In this document: positions 56,956-64,000 of the stretch, one piece after another | Position numbering within the stretch: position 1 is the first letter of the stretch | Layout: every line of letters starts with the position of its first letter | Assembly: GCA_014529385.2 (NCBI GenBank) | Contig: CM043969.1 | Coordinates: 75,686,676-75,750,675, forward strand | DNA from: Adiantum capillus-veneris | Taxonomy: Eukaryota; Streptophyta; Polypodiopsida; Polypodiales; Pteridaceae | Length of the DNA: 64,000 nt | Reading direction: 5' to 3' | Notes under the pieces: generated by a model | Database searches by the model: none | Told to the model about the DNA's origin: nothing | Seen by the model: the letters and a program-made list of their open reading frames with translations, nothing else | Program-made: the position numbers and the translations under genes

Positions 56956-57280
56956 CCCTGTTTGAACCATCTGGCTTGCATTTCAACTTGTAAACCCACT
57001 TCGTACAAATGGAATTTTTGCCAGGAGGCAAATCACATAAAGTCCATGTGTCATTTATAAATGTATCATATTGTGATTGCATGGTAGCCATCCAATTTTT
57101 TGAATTCTGTGCTTCATCAAAAGACAGAGGTTCCTCAACATCATGTAAGCTAGACACAACCAAAGCATAACAATCTGATGCATAAGATGCATGGCTAGAG
57201 CCTGAACGAGTACAGCTAGACAAAGGTGCATCCAATTTACTGCCATGCAATGTATTCACCAGCCATTTTGGCATACCTCT
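56956..57280 (-). pseudogene. Ty1/copia reverse transcriptase fragment
   Basis: EEPLSFDEAQNSKNWMATMQ and DTWTLCDLPPGKNSICTKWV, then YKLKCKPDG, are the conserved start of the Ty1/copia RT, a different superfamily from the neighbouring elements. It stops after KPDG and runs directly into the gag of element D. Upstream (to 57280) are Ser-rich residues typical of the integrase-RT linker. About 320 bp of copia remain. Confidence 0.8.
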
Positions 57281-58675
57281 AGCCTACTCATGTTCAGCCC
57301 AAATGAACATGCGGTTTGGCCACGAGAGCTATTTGACGCTTTGTGTGTCTAATGCCATTTCTGAAATTTAGTGCCGCTTCGGGTCACCGTATGGCCATGT
57401 GGGCTATACAGACTTGTTGAGCATGTTGAGATGCTCCTACCCATGAGTTTTGGTAGCATTTGGGCGCCTTTCTGCCGCTTTCCCATTTGGTGGCCTCTTG
57501 CGGGGCTCTAGGAATTAGGGTTTTTCCCGATGGTTTTCTATTGCCTTTGGTCATCCAAGAGTGGTCTCCTATGCTAGGGTAAGCCGCCGATGAAGTCTCA
57601 TTGCTTTTGGGTTAGCCGTTAGGTGGTCACTTCTTCCTGTAGGTCTCTACTGCCCTCTTCCTGTGTGAACCCTACGCTAGTTTTCGCGACAAAACAACAA
57701 ACATGCGTGAAAAGCTCAAGATGGTGAGTCTACCTCTCATGTCTGGAGCTTGTCGGGTGGTCGTGCGCGTCGTAGAAGCTGCTAGAAGTCCTGTTCGCTC
57801 TAGGTGGCAGGAGCTCTCTCTCAAAAGTCAATAGCAGAAATGAGCTTAAAATGAAGTGAAAATTTCTTATAATGGGGGTCCCCGAACCACTTTCCATGAA
57901 ATTTGACATGTGCTCCCAACTTCTTGCGAGATGCGGTTTAGGCTCAAAAATTCCTGATTTGGCTCCATTTGCCCAGTTTCCGAGAAATTTGACGTTTCGA
58001 TCAAAATTTGACCAAAACACGCTTTCCGCTCCATTCTCATAATTGCACCCCCATTGTACCATAGGTTGTCCTATAGTCGCTAATCATCCCTATATTTTTT
58101 GTTTTTCATTACGACCGTTTTTCACTTGCTTTTTGTATTTTTGAAGTTTTTCTGCCGAAAATTAGTAAAATTAAAAGAAAAATAGCAAATTAAACCCAAA
58201 AAATCCCCAATAATCATAATAAATAAAAAATATCACCGCAAAACACTATATACACTCACGTGCAATTTTTATGGCCAGATTTCTCTATCTTTTTAATATT
58301 TTGCCCGAAAAATGACTATTTTTACTTATGTACACACACCTAGGGGCTTGATTTGGCGTTTGGCCCCATATACTTGTCTATTCATGTTGTATAAGGGAAT
58401 AGATACTTAGGTTAGTCCAGAAAATTTCGCAATCAAATGACAACCCTTTAAAAATAGTCAAAAAAACATGCCCTTTTTTGCTCTTTTTGCCATTGGGTCC
58501 GCGTTTGAGAATGCCTCCCCCCCTCCTAGCCAGAGTCCTCCTGGACGACAAGGTATCACCTCAGAGGTATCACCTCAAGGTTAAATTTTTTTGCTAATGC
58601 TTGGCCGTGTAATGTGGCCCTACATGATGCATACTTGGTCAATGCATGGAAAAATTAATGCTGTGCAAGAGGAGG
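57281..58675 (-). other. Post-pol spacer of element C, non-coding
   Basis: It aligns in pieces with 22800-24250 of element B, including the internal polypurine tract AGGAGGGGGGGAGG at 58514-58527, GAGCCTAAACCGCATCTCGC and ATGAGAGGTAGACTC. I see no gene. The palindrome repeats found in B are absent here, being either lost or beyond the break at 57280. Confidence 0.65.
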
Positions 58676-59922
58676 TTATAAGCAATATGCTGATTGGAAT
58701 TCGCCGTCGAGGTTTCCTATTTGTTGTTGATTTGGTCGGCAGATTTTCTTTGCAAGTAAAAGTTGTAACTCCACCGCTCTCTGTTTGATCGTCTTTCGTG
58801 CAAAAGTCTCTTGGTTTGCCGCTATTGTCGATATGGCCATCGTCGTCTCCTTGGAGAGAATTTTCGTGGCGCAATGGGCCATAGACTTTGTCTCTTTTGA
58901 TTTCCATTTATTGCTACTTCCGTGGTTGTCATTGTTTTGCTGTGGAGTAGCACCCACATAGATCGGTTTGCCGGTTTCATATGTTGTGTGTGTCTGTATG
59001 TCGATTTTGCTTATACTGAAGGGAGTTCCTGTTGCTTCGGTTTCTGGATCCAAATGCGAGTCGCATTTAAATTGTTAATGAGCATTCGCTTTGGGATCCA
59101 TATCTGTTTTATTCCCTTGGTTTGTGGTTGAACAATATGCTTCTGTTGACTTTTTCTGTTGTATTGTGGTTTGTCTGCCATGTCATCTCTATCCTTCCGC
59201 ACCCATACTTGTTTTTCTCGTGTTGTTAACATTGATCTTTTGATTGCGGTCTGTGTTGTTTTATGTTTGTAGTGAACATGGTTGGCAGTTCCCTGTTTGT
59301 TCGGCATGGGTATCGTGTTGTTCTTGAGTGGCACCCATCCTTTTGGTTCTTTATCCAGTGATTGTGTTGCTGCCATCTCGTTCTTGCGTTGTTGCTGAGC
59401 AAAGGCTACCACCTATTGTTCTTGTGCATGCTGAATTTTGATCGCATCCGTATTCCAATCTATCTACACATTATACTCTTTTTGCTAAGGTTGTCCCAAC
59501 AACATGGGGTGTTGTGTGCTTAAATTCTCAGCCACATAAAACTTGTGTGGGTAAATATATTGATGCACTTATACATGCAATATGATCTAGCCCAATGTTT
59601 TTAGCGAATGTGATGTACTACTTTCCAGCACTTGTGGAGTAGGATGTAGTTGACCTGTGGGCTTGAGCTGTTTGTATAATCTATAAGACATCAAATTTGC
59701 TTGAGCTCCAGAATCAAGCAATGCCGTCGATTCAACTTGATTGCTACCCACTTTGATTGCAATTATTGGCTCCACTGTGTCTTCATCAAAATTCGTTAGT
59801 CGAATAGCATTGATGTGCAACAGTGATCCACATTGTTGTTGTTGTCGTAGAAGCCTTCTTCTTGCGATGCGTTCTTTTGCTTCTGCTTGAGCTTCTTCTC
59901 GTACCCTCTGTTTCTCCTTCAT
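58676..59922 (-). pseudogene. Second retropepsin-like domain and Trp-motif tail of element C
   Basis: From 59922: a Gln- and Glu-rich helix (KEKQRVREEAQAEAKERIAR), then VGSNQVESTALLDSGAQANL with D-S-G-A at 59704-59715 and LMSYRLYKQL. A frame break near 59590 follows. The tail (59412-58676) repeats QVWVRK, QIWIPK and RIWIQK and ends with LQLLLAKKICRPNQ, which is also encoded after the element B tail. Position and order match B, so this second protease-like domain is ancestral to both. Confidence 0.8.
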
Positions 59923-59943
59923 CCGTTGTTTTTCTTGATGGAT

Positions 59944-61560
59944 TTATTGAAGCCTATCCTGTGTTAGTGGTAAATGATATTTCTTTAATCGACACCCACT
60001 AATCCAATTTGGCATTCCTTCATCTGCTAATGTAGCAAGCTTGACAGCTCCACTTTGTGATAGGTCACTAATCACAAAGGGTCGCTTTTTAAGTTTCTTG
60101 GCATGTTGCTTCAAGGTATAAACAAGTACATAATCACCTGTTTTAAACTCTTTCGTGCGCACATGCTTGTCAAAAAACTCTTTTTGTCTTCTCTTTTTAG
60201 CATAGATCGAAGCTACAGCTCTCAAGCGGAGTTCATCTAGCTTTTCAAGATCATCTATTCTTGAAGAGAGCTCATGCCCTATCCATTCTAAGCGTTTCGC
60301 TACTCGTAGAGTTGGAATCAAAAACTCTATGGGTAATATAGCATGTAGGCCAAACACCATCTTGTACGGTGTCATTCCTATTGATGTTTTGTAAGCTACC
60401 CTGTATGCCCATAGTGTTGAGTGTAACTGCTGATTCCAGTCTGTCCTTGACTCTGATACAATTTTAGTCAGAACAGTGCATAGTGTTTTATTTGTGGCCT
60501 CAGCTTGTCCATTTGCCTGTGGATGATATGGAGCAGATTTTTTATGTATGACCATGAATTCCTCTAGCAGATATTCAATGACTTCATTAAGAAAATGTGT
60601 TCCTCGATCACTAACAATTTCTATTGGTAATCCGTATCGTACAAAGACATTCTCATACAAAAATTGTGCAGTAATTCTTGCATCTTCTTTTTGTGTTGCC
60701 TTGGCTTCCACCCATTTTATGAGATAGTCCGTAGCCACAATGATATATTGGGTATGGGTGCGATATACAGGGGGTGAAATAGGCCCCACAAAATCAATGT
60801 CCCATTTTGCAAATTCCCTTGCTCCCATCATTGGCCATAGTGGCATCTCATCTCTCTTTATTGGCACCTTTGTGCGCTAACATGCGTCACAACGCTTTAC
60901 AAACTCCCTAGCATCCATATGCAATGTAGGCCACCATATTCCTGCGGTTAAGACAATTTTTACCGTCTTATTGCCTGAAAAGTGGCCTCCACTTATACCT
61001 CCATGTGCGTGTTCTAAAATCAGCAGGTATTCACTTTCACTTGCACAGATTCTAAGTTGATTGTCTTTTCCTCGCTTATAGAGTTGGTTCCCAATTAAAT
61101 TATAGTCGCGAGCCTCCAGCTCTATAGCCCTTTTCCGTGCTTTTGTTATGTTTTCAGAAAACGTCCTTACGGTTAAGAAATCAATGATATATTGACTCCA
61201 CGCAGGTGCTATGTTTACCTGAAACAATGTCGTGTGATCCACTGGTCGTTTGGCACTACATATAGTACAATTGTTAACATAAGCATGTGTGTCAGCATAC
61301 ATAGTTGGCCAATAAACCCCTAATTGCTTCAGTCTCTGGTGTGTTTTCATTGTTGAACAATGAAATGCACAATCTTGGACGTGTGCTTCCTCAAGATAAC
61401 ACTCGAATTCCTCCGGATTTATACATAATCGTAGAATCTGGTCCGATCCTAGATGATAGAGTCGTCCTGCAATCAACTGGAAGTTTTTTGTTTGTCGAAT
61501 TGTTTGCTGTTTGGATTTGTCTTCCTTGTTATCAAACCTACCTCCAAAGGAAAGAATGCT
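59944..61560 (-). pseudogene. Integrase of element C with two H2C2 zinc modules
   Basis: Module a: YLEEAHVQDCAFHC, QLGVYWPTM, CTIC (about 61500-61258). Module b: EHAHGGISGGHFSG, AGIWWPTLHMDAREF, CDAC (about 61030-60878), followed by a TAG. The core (from 60867) has KWDIDFVGPISPPVY, VSDRGTHFLNE and ANGQAEATNK, giving the D-D-E triad, then GDYVLVYTLKQHAKKLKKRP and LKKYHLPLT. Both zinc modules keep their key His residues better than in B, showing that two intact modules existed in the ancestor. The frame is otherwise open. Confidence 0.9.
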
Positions 61561-62322
61561 AACAATTTCCTGAGACCATTTGGGTATCATTTCAATATTG
61601 AAAAGATAAGCGTCAGGTATGTCATCATCTACTCCTTCAAGAGCTTTCCCGTTTTGTAGCCTTGAAAGATGATCTGCCCATAGATGTGTTTTACCCTTTT
61701 TGACCACCACTGTGAAATCAAACTCTAGCAATATAATAAACCAGCGTACAATTCTCCCGGTATTGCATGGTCTATTTACCAGATACAAAATAGCTTGATG
61801 ATCTGTGAAGAACACAAATTTGTTTGTGAGCAAATAATGCCGAAATTTCTTTACAGCATAAATCATTCCTAACCCCTCTCTTTCAGTGGTTGTGTAGTTC
61901 TTTTCTGCACTGTTTAACTGTTGGCTTGCATAACAAACTGGGAAATCCATTGTTCCTTCTCCAAGTTGAGCCAGAATACTCCCAATTGCAGATGCAGATG
62001 CATCAATGTGAACATGGAATATCTTTTTCCAATCTGGTGCCTTAAGCATAGGTGCTGATACAAGGTTTTCCTTAAGCTTTTGGAATGAAGTTTCACGCTC
62101 CTTAGTCCATTCAAAACTGACTAACAAACGATACAGAGGTTGTGCGATGACTGTATACATATATATGAATCTTCGATAATATCCGCAGTGTCCCATGAAG
62201 GATTGCACTTGTTTCGCATTACTAGGCCTGAGCAGGTCTACTATGACTTTGATTTTGTCTAGGTCAATGGTTATGCCATTTCTTGAGTCAATGTGTCCTA
62301 AGATGCGGCCTTGCCTAACCAT
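61561..62322 (-). pseudogene. RT connection and RNase H of element C
   Basis: From 62322: MVRQGRILGHIDSRNGITID, VQSFMGHCGYYRRF, then RNase H with HIDASASAIGSILAQLGEG, TEREGLGMIYAVKKFRHYL, FTDHQAILYLVNRP and ADHLSRLQNG. The frame is open and continues directly into the integrase zinc modules. Sequence is close to element B. Confidence 0.92.
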
Positions 62323-62975
62323 AAAAATTCACTTTTCCCGGTTAAGACAGATTTGATATATTCTGCATTTCTCAAATACCTTTTGTAAATGGTCTATATG
62401 TTCCTCTCGTAGAAGAGAGTGTACACAAAGATCATCCATATATATTTCTAAGAATATTCTTAGGTATTCTTTGAACGCATGCGTCATTAACCTCTGAAAG
62501 GTAGCTGGGACATTAGTTAAGCCAAACGACATAACTCTATACGCATATATTCCCCATTCTGTGGCAAACGCTGTTTTGTGTTGATCCTCTATTGCAATTG
62601 CCAGTTGGTTATACCCTGAAAACCCATCTAGAAAGGAATAAGCCCGTTTTCCAGCCACCCTCTCAAGTACATGTTCTGTGATCGGCAAGGGATAATTATC
62701 CCTTATGGTGGCTGCATTTACCTTTTTGAGGTTCACACACACTTGCAGTTTTTCGTTCTTTTTGGGGACAACCACAATGGGTGACACCCAATTTGTATGC
62801 TCGATTTCATAGATGAATTCAACATCCATTAGCTTGTCAATCTCTCTTTGATTCGTTTAGCAAATGTGTCATTATATGTGTAAGGACGCTGTTTGCTAGG
62901 TTTGGCATCTGATTTCAAAGGAATTGTATGTTGGAATATCGATGGATCAACTCCTTTGAGGTCATGTTGCTAGTA
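62323..62975 (-). pseudogene. Reverse transcriptase of element C
   Basis: DLKGVD at about 62965 begins the conserved block. FIYEIEHTNWVSPIVVVPKK, NYPLPITEHVLERVAG, FLDGFSGYNQLAI and the catalytic YMDD (62431-62442) follow, ending at a stop near 62329. A frame change near 62840 separates the first part. The start is abnormal: protease-linker sequence ILAT is joined directly to DLKGVD, skipping the acidic linker present in A and B. Confidence 0.9.
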
Positions 62976-64000
62976 TGTGTTCCCATTCTAGAGGTTCCAA
63001 GGCATCTTCAAGAAAAGGTTCCGGAATATAATCCTTGTCCTCAATAGCTCTTTCTAAGACGCAATTCTTCCTTTATAAGCTCCCACAATGTGAAACTCCG
63101 CACTTCCATAGCTCTTTTTGTTGCCCTAACCATGCTGGAGTTCGGACCCTGCCAATGTAGCTGAATCAAACTCTTCCACTGGTGTCTGGTTCACATCTTT
63201 GTAACTATGGTCTTTCAGGTGTATTTTGGTTGTAGTCTCGCCATGTCTGAGGTATATGTGATCATAACCCCAATCCTGGACCATCTTTAATTGTCTCATG
63301 AATGGTCTTCCCAAGATGATCTCGTAATTGTTCTTTTTGTTGAAATCGACTATTGCAAATGTATGCTCATACTCGATTCTGCACGAGGTGACAATTACTT
63401 TTTCTAAGAGTCCTAAAGGCTTCTCCATGAACCCATCTGCCAGTTGCAATTTCATTTTGGTAGCTCTCAAAGCTGGTTTTCCCCATTTTTTCTAGATTTC
63501 CTTAGTGGCAATAGCGACTCCTGCTCCACTGTCTAGAATAGCTTTGGAAACTACTCCATGAAATTCTACTGGTAGCGTGGTGTTTCCATCTCTCCCTCAC
63601 AATATTCTCCAGCCTTGTTTAAAGGTACTGGCCTAGTGTTTAGTTGAGGCTTATCCAATTCTCTGATCCCTTCTTGAAGCTTCGAGGTGGGGTCTTTCAC
63701 TCCAAGTTTTTCTAAGCATTTGCCTACTGTGGTCCACATGTTTGGTCGTAACCTCAGGAGTTCGGCTAATGTGATTGTACATGCCACAAGGGTGGACAAT
63801 AAATCAATCAACCCTTATGAATCTATCACTCTGTTAGAAGAAAGTCTTTGAGATGGGATTGCTCTCACCTCAGACTTGGCTTCATACTCTCCTAGGTAAG
63901 AGGGTAGTGTTTTTAGTGAGTCTGGTTGGCTGTGCCCCGAACTAATTGATCCTTGGTCTCCCCCTTGCGAATGTATATCAAAGTTCATTTGTGATCTTGC
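62976..64000 (-). pseudogene. gag-pol junction and protease 1 of element C
   Basis: LKTLPSYLGEYEAKSEVRAI near 63900 and RPNMWTTVGKCLEKLG near 63745 match element B. The active-site region is at about 63530-63480 (DSGAGVAIATKE in a frame broken by stops). MKLQLADGFMEKPLGLLEK and EIILGRPFMRQLKMVQDWGY follow (63470-63280). The conserved tail TPVEEFDSATL is at about 63160. Frame breaks lie near 63565, 63480 and 63120. Confidence 0.85.

Larger units (their letters stand above)
57281..64000 (-). mobile_element. Ty3/gypsy retrotransposon C (pol and 3' spacer)
   Basis: On the minus strand this contains the gag-pol junction, protease 1, RT, RNase H, integrase with two H2C2 modules, protease 2, a basic tail and the post-pol spacer, all similar to element B. 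It runs beyond base 64000 on its 5' side. Compared with B, about 1 kb between protease 1 and RT is missing. The spacer stops at a copia fragment at 57280. The LTR and extra-ORF remnant at 48513-50740 probably represent its 3' end, displaced by element D. Confidence 0.88.

Overview
The window looks like transposon-dominated nuclear DNA of a land plant. The evidence is Ty3/gypsy elements with tRNA-Asp-type primer sites, a chromodomain Ty3/gypsy element, a Ty1/copia fragment, a non-LTR retrotransposon tail, a plant-type SWIB gene and many long (GA)n tracts. The abundance of GA microsatellites and the unusual gypsy lineage make a fern or other non-flowering plant plausible, but the sequence alone does not settle this. 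Only one compact host-type gene (SWIB domain, 45993-46253) is supported.

Layout. (1) 1-8182, minus strand: the 5' half of Ty3/gypsy element A (LTR, primer site, repeat-rich leader, gag, protease, start of RT); the rest lies beyond base 1. (2) 8483-35819, minus strand: a decayed Helentron-type Helitron. It has an RPA-like gene (33928-35819), an N-terminal ORF, Rep with an HUH motif, a PIF1-like helicase, and a C-terminal endonuclease/exonuclease/phosphatase domain. (3) 10516-30125, plus strand: a 19.6-kb Ty3/gypsy element B, complete from LTR to LTR, inserted inside the helicase gene between motifs I and Ia and flanked by the 5-bp duplication AGGGT. (4) 36.2-38.5 kb: a repeat array with an inverted arm. 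(5) 38.5-47.6 kb: microsatellites, a LINE tail, foldbacks, the SWIB gene and a MITE-like element. (6) 48.5-64 kb, minus strand: element C, a relative of A and B. Its pol and spacer lie at 57.3-64 kb. A matching aORF remnant and LTR lie at 48.5-50.7 kb. A chromovirus (D) with a copia fragment at its 5' edge lies between them.

How the parts relate. A, B and C are one lineage with an unusual gene plan: gag with a C-x8-H-x4-C motif and two zinc knuckles, a first aspartic protease, RT, RNase H, an integrase with two successive H2C2 zinc modules, a second retropepsin-like domain with a tryptophan-motif tail, an internal polypurine tract, and (in B) a downstream coiled-coil ORF of about 1,115 codons. 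A splice donor sits 33-35 bases before the gag start in both A and B, and a candidate acceptor lies just before the extra ORF in B. This suggests a spliced subgenomic RNA.

The most striking signal is a set of perfect or near-perfect palindromes spaced about 285-300 bp (once about 138 bp) in the untranslated regions of A and B. The two elements use different outer sequences around the same ATCGCGAT-type core. All of the mobile-element genes visible here are broken by stops and frameshifts.
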